DNA of 8,445 nt from Chryseobacterium gleum (GCA_945877045.1 CAMCQW010000072.1:1-8445); one strand, 5' to 3'. Positions 1-6,837 are shown, counted from the stretch's first letter. Notes: generated from the letters alone by a model not told the origin. A program made the numbers and translations.

Positions 1-985
1 CAGCTGAGGTTGATTTTCCAAATAAGATATTCGATGCAATGATTGCATTTTCTAAATCTTCCTTACCGTGAACTCTTAGGGTAATGTCTTCTGCCAATTC
101 TTTCTGCAGTAATCTTAAATGCGGCGCTTCCTCATGTAAAACAATAATAGTATCTATTTCGTTTATCGACTTCAGTGTAAAAATCCGAATGTAATTGGCG
201 GCATCTAAATCACTAGCATTGAGCCAAAACTGATAAAATTGATACGGCGTGGTTTTTAATGGATCAAGCCAAACGCTTCCACCTTCTGTTTTTCCAAATT
301 TCGTTCCGTCTGCTTTCGTTATGAGTGGCGTGGTAACAGCATAGGCCTCTTTGCCAGATTTCCGCCGAATTAATTCAGTCCCTGTGACAATATTCCCCCA
401 TTGATCCGACCCACCTAATTGTAAGATGCAATTTTTATGCTCATTTAAATAGTAAAAATCGTACCCCTGTACTAACTGGTAGCTAAATTCTGTAAACGAC
501 AACCCGGTTTCCAATCGAGATTTCACTGAATCTTTCGATAACATGTAATTGATGGATATATGTTTCCCAACATCACGAATAAAATCTAGAAATGAAAAAT
601 CTTTAAACCAATCGTAATTATTCACCATTTCAGCTGCATTGGCATCGCTTCCAAAGCGTAAAAATTTTTCCAATTGTTGTTTCACGCACGCAACATTATG
701 GTTGAGCGTTTCTGCATTCAATAAATTTCTTTCTTTTGATTTTCCAGAAGGATCACCAACCATTCCGGTAGCACCACCTACAAGAGCGTATGGCTTATGG
801 CCAGCAAGTTGAAAATGAACAAGCGTCATAATTTGTACCAGATGCCCTACATGCAGTGAGTCAGCAGTTGGATCAAAACCAATATAGCCACTCGATATTT
901 TATCATTGAGTGCTTTTTCAGTCCCGGGCATGATATCATGAATCATTCCTCTCCAACGTAATTCTTCAATAAAATTTGATGGCAT
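1..985 (-). CDS. tyrS: Tyrosyl-tRNA synthetase (TyrS), 3' end cut by the window edge
   Basis: Class I aminoacyl-tRNA synthetase that activates tyrosine with ATP and charges tRNA-Tyr in the cytoplasm. I translated this by hand from the ATG at 985-983; the frame stays open to the window edge and gives 328 residues. Visible signatures are YIGFDPTA (34-41), the HIGH-like HVGH (45-48), the tyrosine-pocket motifs YQLVQGYDF (169-177) and QLGGSDQWGN (189-198), and the KMSKS-equivalent KFGKT (229-233), the same form as in E. coli TyrS. This covers the Rossmann catalytic core and the start of the anticodon-binding helical region. Bacterial TyrS is usually about 420-430 residues, so roughly 100 residues, including the C-terminal S4-like RNA-binding domain, lie beyond the left edge. 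The start follows the gldA stop codon by only 2 bp, so it is probably translated from the same mRNA. No separate promoter or T-box leader fits in that gap. Identification is very secure. Confidence 0.97.
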   Translation of the reverse strand, partial: MPSNFIEELRWRGMIHDIMPGTEKALNDKISSGYIGFDPTADSLHVGHLVQIMTLVHFQLAGHKPYALVGGATGMVGDPSGKSKERNLLNAETLNHNVACVKQQLEKFLRFGSDANAAEMVNNYDWFKDFSFLDFIRDVGKHISINYMLSKDSVKSRLETGLSFTEFSYQLVQGYDFYYLNEHKNCILQLGGSDQWGNIVTGTELIRRKSGKEAYAVTTPLITKADGTKFGKTEGGSVWLDPLKTTPYQFYQFWLNASDLDAANYIRIFTLKSINEIDTIIVLHEEAPHLRLLQKELAEDITLRVHGKEDLENAIIASNILFGKSTSA

Positions 986-987
986 TT

Positions 988-1887
988 TTATTTCGTTAGG
1001 TTTTTAAACACGTCCTCTAAGCTCTTTTTTTCAATGGTCAAAGTTAGGGTTAGCCAACCTTTCTTTTGTGCGAATTGTGCGACCTCTTTCCGCAAATCAA
1101 TTTCTATATCGGAACCTATTAGCCAGCCATTTTTTATTGCCTCCACTTTTGTGACACCGGGAATGGCCGTTAATTGACTTTTAGCGATTGGCTGATCAAA
1201 TTCAACAAATACCGTTTGTTCGCCTTTTGTTTCTTGTAAATTTAATGTTTTGTCATTCGCAACGATACAGCCTTTATTTATGATGACAATTCGGTCACAG
1301 ATTGCCTCTACTTCTTGCATAATATGGGTGGAGAGCATAACCGTCTTTTCTTTTCCAATAGAACAAATTAGCTCACGGATTTCAACCAATTGATTTGGAT
1401 CTAAACCAGTTGTTGGTTCATCAAGAATAAGCACTTGAGGATCGTGAATGATTGCTTGCGCTAATCCAACACGTTGCCGATACCCTTTCGATAAGGCGCC
1501 AATTTTTTTGTTTTGCTCAAGCCCTAATCCTACGGAATCAATCATATCATTTACCCTGCTTTTCAATTTGGCTATTTTGTAAATACCGCCAACAAATTCA
1601 AGGTATTCCTTTACATACATATCAAGGTATAAGGGATTGTTTTCAGGCAAATAACCAATTAGTTTCCTGGTTTCTAGATTATCAACATCTACTTTTAAAC
1701 CACAAACGGTAACTTCTCCCTGGTCTGAAGGGATAAATCCACTTATAATTTTCATAGTTGTCGATTTTCCTGCACCATTAGGTCCTAAGAAACCAACAAT
1801 TTCACCATTTCTTACGGAAAATGAAACGTTATTTACAGCAGCTTGCTCACCGTAATATTTGAATAGATTTTTTACTTCAATTGACAT
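988..1887 (-). CDS. gldA: Gliding motility-associated ABC transporter ATP-binding subunit GldA
   Basis: Cytoplasmic ATPase subunit of an ABC transporter which, in Flavobacterium johnsoniae, works with the membrane proteins GldF and GldG and is linked to gliding motility. The 299-residue length matches the family. Walker A is GPNGAGKST (35-43), the signature LSKGYRQ is at 132-138, Walker B VLILDEP at 152-158 with Glu157 as the catalytic base, the D-loop GLDP at 161-164, and the switch His at 188 in STHIMQEVEAICDR. The Q-loop position appears to be Glu in LPENNPLYLD (80-89), which I recall as typical of GldA-like ATPases. Residues after about 215 form the small C-terminal domain of this subfamily. 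No gldF or gldG is in the window; in F. johnsoniae gldA is also unlinked to gldFG. The gene sits 25 bp after the O-antigen-ligase-like gene and 2 bp before tyrS. Many non-gliding Bacteroidota carry close homologues, so the gene alone does not prove motility. Confidence 0.9.
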   Translation of the reverse strand: MSIEVKNLFKYYGEQAAVNNVSFSVRNGEIVGFLGPNGAGKSTTMKIISGFIPSDQGEVTVCGLKVDVDNLETRKLIGYLPENNPLYLDMYVKEYLEFVGGIYKIAKLKSRVNDMIDSVGLGLEQNKKIGALSKGYRQRVGLAQAIIHDPQVLILDEPTTGLDPNQLVEIRELICSIGKEKTVMLSTHIMQEVEAICDRIVIINKGCIVANDKTLNLQETKGEQTVFVEFDQPIAKSQLTAIPGVTKVEAIKNGWLIGSDIEIDLRKEVAQFAQKKGWLTLTLTIEKKSLEDVFKNLTK

Positions 1888-1893
1888 CGTTTA

Positions 1894-1901
1894 CGAAAGT
1901 A
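1894..1901 (-). promoter_or_regulatory. Weak -7-like box just upstream of gldA
   Basis: TACTTTCG on the minus strand differs by one base from the TAnnTTTG consensus and ends six bases before the gldA ATG, a position very like that of the box before rnpA. Both sit in the same frame of sequence, ATTAC-4 bases-GTAA. No TTG lies 17-23 bp upstream, so the -33 element is missing and the call is weak. gldA may simply be read from the upstream operon. Confidence 0.22.
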
Positions 1902-1912
1902 ATTAAAAAAGA

Positions 1913-3364
1913 TTAATTGGACTTTAGTGCCGCATCTTTTGATGCATAAAAGGAATAGAAAAAGGCAAAAAATGTAACGCCTGTTTGTGTTTCTAATGCA
2001 TCTTCCAAGAGAAAAGAAATCAAAGAGAGTCCAATAAATAATAAACCTAAATAATTAACATTACGCCATTCAAATTGAAAAAATGAATATTGGATATAGG
2101 TAAATAAAACCAGCCCTATTATCCCAAAACTTAGCCAATAGGTTAAAAAAGAATTGTGTGCACGAATTCTATTTTCTGCAATAAGCATTGATTTATTCTC
2201 CTTATATTTTTGTTCAAATTTATCGGCAACATCCCCTGCTCCAACACCATACAGCCAATTTTCTTTTATTATTTGCCCTGCTGTTTTCCATGATTCAATC
2301 CGTTGTAAAAGTGAATGCCCATTTGGATTACCGGCGTGATGAATTTGATATTTTAATCCATATAATCTCGCAGTAAATCCAAATCCAGTTTCGTGTATAT
2401 CTGCAAATCCATTTTCAATATTATGCACGTCATCTTCATCTAATTCGTTTACCCCGTTCTTGTTTGGTAGTAATTCTTTCGATGCTAAATACCTTATCAA
2501 GGTTATCTGTAAGGGCTGCCTTTTTAAATCAAGGCTGTCAAATGCAATGTTGGATCTCTTATTCCAAGCATCCTTTAATTCGCTTGATTGACTTATCGGG
2601 CTTGTCTTTTCTTTTTCCTTGCTAAAAAGAAAGGCTGCTGTACCGATTAAGATAGTTAAGCAAAGGATCGCCCCACTAATTAACACCCATTTTCTTTCTC
2701 GGAAGTATAGAACCGCATATAGAATAAAAACAACGAGTAATGAAAGTAGTCCAGATAAAACTTGGCTGTAATAGGTGTAAAAAATAAACCAAGCGGCACA
2801 ACTAATTAAGCCTATAGAAAACCGCTTGAATTCACGGCTTAAAAACAAACAAATCCCAATGCCAAATGCAAGCAATATCCCGTATCTAATATGAGACCCA
2901 AAGAACGATAGTTCTCGTATATCTTTTGCTAAGTGGGCATTTAATAAAAATTGATAATGACAGAAATTAATAACGGAAGTCACCAATAAACTCAAAATCA
3001 ATAATAAATAAAGCTTATTACGATCTGATTTCAAAATAGGCTTCGCAATGAGAATTAGTGAGACAACAAGCAGCGGTGCTTTTATTCTTAAATCGTTGAT
3101 TCCATAAGAAATATTATCGCTCCAAAGAAGGCTTATAGCATGTAAAAGATAAAAAGCAATTAGTAAGTGTAGTAGACGATTTTCTTTAATTCTTTGCCAA
3201 TAATTTTTAAAATCAGCTTCCACTAAAAAATTTACCATGCATAACATCATCGTTATAGACATCAGAAACTTGCTCCCCACAATTCCTATAAGCATTAGCG
3301 CTATAAGCCAAAAGTGTATCGTACTTGTTGTCTTTGGGGATAATAGTTTTCTGGTAGCCTTCAC
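1913..3364 (-). CDS. O-antigen ligase / Wzy_C-family polytopic membrane protein
   Basis: Predicted inner-membrane protein of 483 residues resembling the O-antigen ligase family (WaaL and Wzy-like), which transfers or polymerises undecaprenyl-linked glycans on the periplasmic face. About ten to twelve hydrophobic segments are visible, for example around 17-45, 66-80, 97-136, 157-175, 183-246, 405-427, 438-453 and 460-473. A large polar, presumably periplasmic loop spans roughly 248-404. It holds family landmarks: RIESWKTAGQIIKENWLYGVGAGD (starting at 355; only the pattern R..W......I..N.L.G.G.GD is diagnostic) and RAHNSF with His403 just before the next membrane segment. The start is GTG at 3364-3362, because the frame is closed by the preceding protease stop and the first ATG (codon 24) would fall inside the first membrane helix. 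It lies 9 bp after that stop and in the same frame. The actual glycan substrate cannot be told from sequence, and Wzy-type polymerase is an alternative to ligase. No glycosyltransferases are nearby. Confidence 0.78.
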   Translation of the reverse strand: MKATRKLLSPKTTSTIHFWLIALMLIGIVGSKFLMSITMMLCMVNFLVEADFKNYWQRIKENRLLHLLIAFYLLHAISLLWSDNISYGINDLRIKAPLLVVSLILIAKPILKSDRNKLYLLLILSLLVTSVINFCHYQFLLNAHLAKDIRELSFFGSHIRYGILLAFGIGICLFLSREFKRFSIGLISCAAWFIFYTYYSQVLSGLLSLLVVFILYAVLYFRERKWVLISGAILCLTILIGTAAFLFSKEKEKTSPISQSSELKDAWNKRSNIAFDSLDLKRQPLQITLIRYLASKELLPNKNGVNELDEDDVHNIENGFADIHETGFGFTARLYGLKYQIHHAGNPNGHSLLQRIESWKTAGQIIKENWLYGVGAGDVADKFEQKYKENKSMLIAENRIRAHNSFLTYWLSFGIIGLVLFTYIQYSFFQFEWRNVNYLGLLFIGLSLISFLLEDALETQTGVTFFAFFYSFYASKDAALKSN

Positions 3365-3373
3365 CTTTCGTTC

Positions 3374-5020
3374 TTAATTTTTCAAAATGGCATCGTAAGA
3401 AACTTTATTAATGGCAGTTTCAATCGCTTTTATTACCACAGGATCGTGCTGAAATGAATTAATAGTTCTGCCCTTTTGATAATAATACCTGGAAACAATT
3501 TCATTTTCAAGTAATTCAAGGATTTCTTTCTTTTTGTTTTCTAAATCAAGCGTTTGGTTTGGACTGACTTTTTCCAATGTTTTTTCATATTCCATTTTTA
3601 TTTCTTCAAAAACACCTTCCTTTTCCGCGGCCTCTTTCATTTTTTTTAATGCCTCTTCCGCCAGGGAAGTATAGTTCAATTTTTCTTTTAAGACATAATT
3701 CTTAAACGTTACGTACTCTTCCTCTGTTAAACGAAACTCATCGGCCCCAACAATTTCTTTTTTAGCAGCATGGTATTCCGTCGCATAATTAAACAGTAAG
3801 TTTTTGCTAAATAACAAGGCTGATAAGCGGCTCAATTCTTCTTTTTCTATTGCAATATCTGGGTCTATGCCACGGCCATCAATTACTTCACGGCCATTTT
3901 TTGTTTTGAATTTCCGTAACAAAGAATCGGGAATATCCTTTGGCTTTGCCCCGGTTTCTTTATCATAATATTCTAACCGTTGAACACATCGTCCCGAGGG
4001 TGTATAGTATTTTGCGATGGTTATCTTTACTTTAGAGCCATACTTTAAATCGTAGGTGCGTTGCACCAATCCCTTGCCATAGCTTTGACCTCCAATAATT
4101 ACTGCTTTATCTAAATCTTGTAAACTTCCAGCAACAATTTCGCTTGCTGATGCAGAGCCTTCATCGATTAATATGATTAATGGAAGCCCCAAGGCGATAG
4201 GTTCATCCATGGTCTTGTACACATAGTTTTCTTCCTTCACTCGTCCTTTTGTAAACACAACCACTTGATCTTTCGGCACGAAGAAATTAACAATCTTTAC
4301 AGCTTCAATCAAAAGTCCTCCTCCATTTCCTCGCAAATCTAAAATTAATTGATTCATGCCATTTTTTTGCATTTCTTTAATTCCTTTTTTCACTTCTTCA
4401 GCAGCGGTTTGGGTGAAGCTGTTCAAAGAAATATAGCCCACCTTATCTTTAATTATTCCGTAATAAGGAACATCTGGAATTTTTATTTCATCTCTTGTTA
4501 TCTCGATGGTTTTCTTCCCTTCATTTAATCGTTCTATTAGGACTTTCACCACGGTACCTTTTGGACCTTTTAATGCATCTGAAACTTGGTCAGTGGTCTT
4601 TTTAAACATCGTTTTGCCATCAATTTCCAAGATTTTATCGCCCGCCATTAAGCCACTTTTTTGAGCTGGATTTGCCTCATAGGGCTCACTGATAAATGTG
4701 TAATCATCGACTTTTTTTATTAGCGCCCCAATTCCTCCATATTGTCCTGTTGTCATTAAGCGATAATCTTCGATGTTCGACTCATGGTAATATACGGTAT
4801 AGGGATCCAGTTCTTTTAACATAGCGTCAATAGCAACTTTGGACAATTTACCTGGTTGTAATTCATCTACAAAATAGAGTTCCAAATTTTCATAGATCTG
4901 ATCCATTAACTCGAGGCTTTTTATCACCTCAAAGCCATTGGATTGCGCTTTTGTCCCTAAGGAGATGAGTAATAAGGCGCTAAAAAATAGCGGTTTAAGC
5001 AGGAAGTTTTTGTAATGCAT
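3374..5020 (-). CDS. Exported PDZ / S41 C-terminal processing peptidase
   Basis: Serine protease of the tail-specific (CtpA/Prc) family, expected to act in the periplasm on C-termini of envelope proteins. The 548-residue protein starts with a signal peptide: basic MHYK, a hydrophobic stretch at about 6-22, and a probable cut near TKA|QS (25-26); no lipobox Cys is seen. An N-terminal helical region (30-85) precedes a PDZ domain at about 90-170, with GGIGALI and GLMAGDKILEIDG visible. The peptidase core follows, with GYISLNSF, LDLRGNGGG (228-235), GSASASEI (288-295) and SYGKGLVQ (313-320). By alignment with the family, the nucleophile is Ser291 and the general base Lys316; their 25-residue spacing equals that of E. 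coli Prc Ser430/Lys455. The last 150 residues are a charged helical tail. The start overlaps the end of rnpA by 26 bp in another frame. The pairing with rnpA is one I recall from Bacteroidota. The in vivo substrate is unknown. Confidence 0.93.
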   Translation of the reverse strand: MHYKNFLLKPLFFSALLLISLGTKAQSNGFEVIKSLELMDQIYENLELYFVDELQPGKLSKVAIDAMLKELDPYTVYYHESNIEDYRLMTTGQYGGIGALIKKVDDYTFISEPYEANPAQKSGLMAGDKILEIDGKTMFKKTTDQVSDALKGPKGTVVKVLIERLNEGKKTIEITRDEIKIPDVPYYGIIKDKVGYISLNSFTQTAAEEVKKGIKEMQKNGMNQLILDLRGNGGGLLIEAVKIVNFFVPKDQVVVFTKGRVKEENYVYKTMDEPIALGLPLIILIDEGSASASEIVAGSLQDLDKAVIIGGQSYGKGLVQRTYDLKYGSKVKITIAKYYTPSGRCVQRLEYYDKETGAKPKDIPDSLLRKFKTKNGREVIDGRGIDPDIAIEKEELSRLSALLFSKNLLFNYATEYHAAKKEIVGADEFRLTEEEYVTFKNYVLKEKLNYTSLAEEALKKMKEAAEKEGVFEEIKMEYEKTLEKVSPNQTLDLENKKKEILELLENEIVSRYYYQKGRTINSFQHDPVVIKAIETAINKVSYDAILKN

Positions 5021-5384
5021 TTTTTATCTTTTTTATATTATCAATGATTTTAAGTTCTATTTCATCTGCCTCTTTTCTTTCTCGGCAGATGTATACCATG
5101 GCAATATCAACACTTATTCCTTTCAAAATTAGCAATTCTTCTAAGAGTTCTTTGTTTTTTCTAATCCCCTCACGCATGCATCGTTTGATGTAATTTCGAT
5201 CGTGTGCTTTTTTAATAAATTTTTTAGGGACACTTATTAAAATCTTAAACGAAGGATTTTCTTCCGCTTGTATTATGTGATAGGAAAGGAAAGGAAAACC
5301 ATGTATTTTAACACCTTTTTGAAAGACCTCTTCAATTTTCTTTTTACTGCATAATCGATATTTCTTTCCAAAGGTGAAGTTCAT
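4995..5384 (-). CDS. rnpA: Ribonuclease P protein component (RnpA)
   Basis: Small basic protein that binds the RNase P RNA (rnpB, not in this window) and helps it remove 5' leaders from pre-tRNAs. The 129-residue length is normal for Bacteroidota. The family hallmarks are FTFGKKYRLCSKKKIEEVF at the N-terminus (3-21), SVPKK (51-55) and the RNR motif HDRNYIKRCMREGIRK (61-76), in which Arg63, Asn64, Lys67, Arg68, Arg71 and Glu72 fit the consensus. The ATG at 5384-5382 is the only sensible start: FTF begins right after it and no other ATG, GTG or TTG lies in frame up to the xseA stop. There is no Shine-Dalgarno; instead a promoter-like box ends five bases before the ATG. In many bacteria rnpA sits beside rpmH; here it sits between xseA and an S41 protease gene. 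The gene end overlaps the protease start by 26 bp, suggesting coupled translation. Confidence 0.95.
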   Translation of the reverse strand: MNFTFGKKYRLCSKKKIEEVFQKGVKIHGFPFLSYHIIQAEENPSFKILISVPKKFIKKAHDRNYIKRCMREGIRKNKELLEELLILKGISVDIAMVYICRERKEADEIELKIIDNIKKIKNALQKLPA

Positions 5385-5405
5385 GCTTACAAATGTAATG
5401 AACTT
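5377..5405. repeat. 29-bp inverted repeat across the -7 box and rnpA start codon
   Basis: Perfect 8-bp arms AAGTTCAT (5377-5384) and ATGAACTT (5398-5405) flank 13 bp that itself contains the palindromic half-sites TACA and TGTA (5388-5391 and 5394-5397), with GCT left as a one-sided bulge. The minus-strand RNA could fold into a hairpin in which the rnpA AUG is paired with CAU of the other arm. At the DNA level it could instead be an operator covering the -7 element. The repeat is directly visible; either role is inference. Confidence 0.55.
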
Positions 5406-5421
5406 GTTGGCAGCTAGCCAA
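5390..5421 (-). promoter_or_regulatory. Candidate Bacteroidota-type promoter for rnpA
   Basis: On the minus strand, TACATTTG (5397-5390) matches the Bacteroidota -7 consensus TAnnTTTG exactly. A TTG (5421-5419, within TTTTTGG) lies 21 bp upstream, inside the known spacing range for the -33 element. The box ends five bases before the rnpA ATG, so a transcript from it would have almost no leader. It would drive rnpA, the S41 protease gene and perhaps everything downstream to tyrS. The match and spacing are seen in the sequence; promoter activity is inferred. Confidence 0.55.
5407..5421. repeat. Small inverted repeat overlapping the -33 element
   Basis: TTGGC (5407-5411) and GCCAA (5417-5421) form a perfect 5-bp stem around AGCTA, in the gap between xseA and rnpA. 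One arm contains the TTG proposed as the -33 element. It is followed on the minus strand by CAAGTTCATT rather than a T-run, so it does not look like an intrinsic terminator for xseA. It is short enough to be a chance match. Confidence 0.3.
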
Positions 5422-5432
5422 AAACAATGCGG

Positions 5433-6833
5433 TCATTTATTCAGTTTGTCTTCCTTCCTAGGGCTTGATTTAATCCATCTCGACTCAATATCTAAGTATT
5501 CGTTTTTTGTTAGGAGGATATCTCCGTCTTTTAATTTTGCGGTATGATCGATTAATTTTCCCTGGTGTAAGGTAATTGAATAGCCTCTTTTTAGCACGTT
5601 ATCGGGGTTAAGGGCATTAACAATGCTTTCAAATGCACCCAATTGATCGGCCGCGCGCTTGGTTTTTTGACTTATAACTCGATGGATACATGCTTTATAT
5701 TCGATAAAAATAAAGCCGCAATTTTCAACTTGGTTTTTTGAAGATCGTTTAAGGTCAGTTCCCACTTGCTCTATTTTTCCTTGCGACCTTTCAATTAATT
5801 GCCTGCTTGAAAATGACATCTTTGTTGAAAATAAACTCAGTTCGTTCCAAGCTGAAAGAGTGAGCCTAGTCCGAAGTTGCTTAAGTAGGGCTATGGAACC
5901 CTTAAATTCTGCTTTGGTGTAGGAAAAACAATTGCGGCTTTTTTCTTTTATGGTGTAAGAGAATCGTTGAAGGGATAATTCGAATTCTTTAAAGTTCACG
6001 AGTAGAAATTCTGCTAATTTAGTAGGAGTTATGGCGTGTCTATATGAAACCATTTCTGCCACGGTTAAATTGGTAGAATGACCAATGCCGGTTAAGATAG
6101 GCAGAGGAAATTCGGCAATACTTTTACATAATTCAAAATGGTTGTAACACGAGAGCCCTACTTCTCCACCTCCCCCTCGGATAATCAGCACCACGTCAAA
6201 ATGGTGTCGAACTTTATGTATTTTCTTTAAGGCATGAATGATTGAATTTACAGCAACATCGCCTTGAAGATAGGCGGGAAATAAATGAGTTTGAAGGGTA
6301 TATTTATTTTTCGATTCCTCTAGCATGTGCATAAAGTCAGATAAACCTTTACTTGATTCAGCTGAAATTACAGCAATGCGTTTTGGCAACAATGGAAATG
6401 ACAGGTTTTGATTATTATTTAAAATACCTAAATCAGCGAGTTTTTTGAGGGTTTCGTCCCGCTGTTTTTGTAGTTCTCCCAACGAATAGGAAGGGTCAAT
6501 ATCAATTATTTGAAGGCTTAACCCATAGGATTCATTGAAAACAATTTTAACACAAAGTAGTAAATTGGTTCCTTCGCTCAAAGGCTCTTTTACGACCTCA
6601 ATAAATCGCTTGTTAATTTGAGTAAATTGGGTTTTCCAGATATTACCATTAATTTGCGCCACGATTTTATCTCCTTCTTTTTGTACAAGTTCGGGGAATG
6701 CGTGACCACTTGGGTATAGGTTTAACTTATGCATCTCTGCTTTTACCCAATAGGTGCTATTGTAGCGATCTTCAATCGTTTTTTTAATGGAAGAAACTAC
6801 TTGTTTAAGGGTAAATACCTGTCTATTATCCAT
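5433..6833 (-). CDS. xseA: Exodeoxyribonuclease VII large subunit (XseA), Bacteroidota type
   Basis: Large, catalytic subunit of exonuclease VII, which degrades single-stranded DNA from both ends and normally works with many copies of the small subunit XseB. The 466 residues show an N-terminal OB-fold (about 5-110, with STYWVKAE and GLSLQIIDIDPSYSLGEL), then the catalytic region (about 145-290) with PKRIAVISAESSKGLSDF, IIRGGGGEVGLSCYN (217-231), LTGIGHSTN (247-255) and AITPTKLAEFL (267-277). A long helical stretch (280-400) and the C-terminal NALNPDNVLKRGYSI (406-420) follow. Compared with the E. coli catalytic set as I remember it (Asp155, Arg205, His238, Asp241), the likely equivalents are Asp166, Arg219, His252 and Asn255, so the last is changed. 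No xseB-like ORF follows within the window; rnpA is next after 48 bp. The ATG lies 4 bp after the cphA stop, so it is probably co-transcribed with cphA. Confidence 0.92.
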   Translation of the reverse strand: MDNRQVFTLKQVVSSIKKTIEDRYNSTYWVKAEMHKLNLYPSGHAFPELVQKEGDKIVAQINGNIWKTQFTQINKRFIEVVKEPLSEGTNLLLCVKIVFNESYGLSLQIIDIDPSYSLGELQKQRDETLKKLADLGILNNNQNLSFPLLPKRIAVISAESSKGLSDFMHMLEESKNKYTLQTHLFPAYLQGDVAVNSIIHALKKIHKVRHHFDVVLIIRGGGGEVGLSCYNHFELCKSIAEFPLPILTGIGHSTNLTVAEMVSYRHAITPTKLAEFLLVNFKEFELSLQRFSYTIKEKSRNCFSYTKAEFKGSIALLKQLRTRLTLSAWNELSLFSTKMSFSSRQLIERSQGKIEQVGTDLKRSSKNQVENCGFIFIEYKACIHRVISQKTKRAADQLGAFESIVNALNPDNVLKRGYSITLHQGKLIDHTAKLKDGDILLTKNEYLDIESRWIKSSPRKEDKLNK

Positions 6834-6837
6834 TCAC

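Noticed and set aside
986..987. T-box or other leader controlling tyrS
   Set aside because: Only 2 bp separate the gldA stop from the tyrS start, and no leader structure is seen inside gldA.
1452..1712. Plus-strand ORF of 86 codons opposite gldA
   Set aside because: It lies wholly antisense to the conserved gldA ATP-binding motifs, has no recognisable domain and no promoter; it is a shadow frame.
1901..1918. AATTAA / TTAATT inverted repeat with a T-rich loop between the ligase-like gene and gldA, as a terminator
   Set aside because: The stem is only A and T, has no following T-tract on the minus strand, and gldA follows at once in the same direction.
2154..2376. Two overlapping plus-strand ORFs of about 61 codons opposite the O-antigen-ligase-like gene
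   Set aside because: Antisense to the conserved Wzy_C-like region, overlapping each other in different frames, with no family resemblance.
5407..5432. Intrinsic terminator after xseA
   Set aside because: The 5-bp stem has its T-run on the upstream side (minus strand), the wrong side for termination of xseA.
5382..5435. xseA and rnpA share a reading frame, with a TGA and 16 sense codons between them, suggesting stop-codon read-through into an XseA-RnpA fusion
   Set aside because: Both proteins have normal lengths and ends, the linker shows no coding character, and one-in-three chance explains the shared frame.
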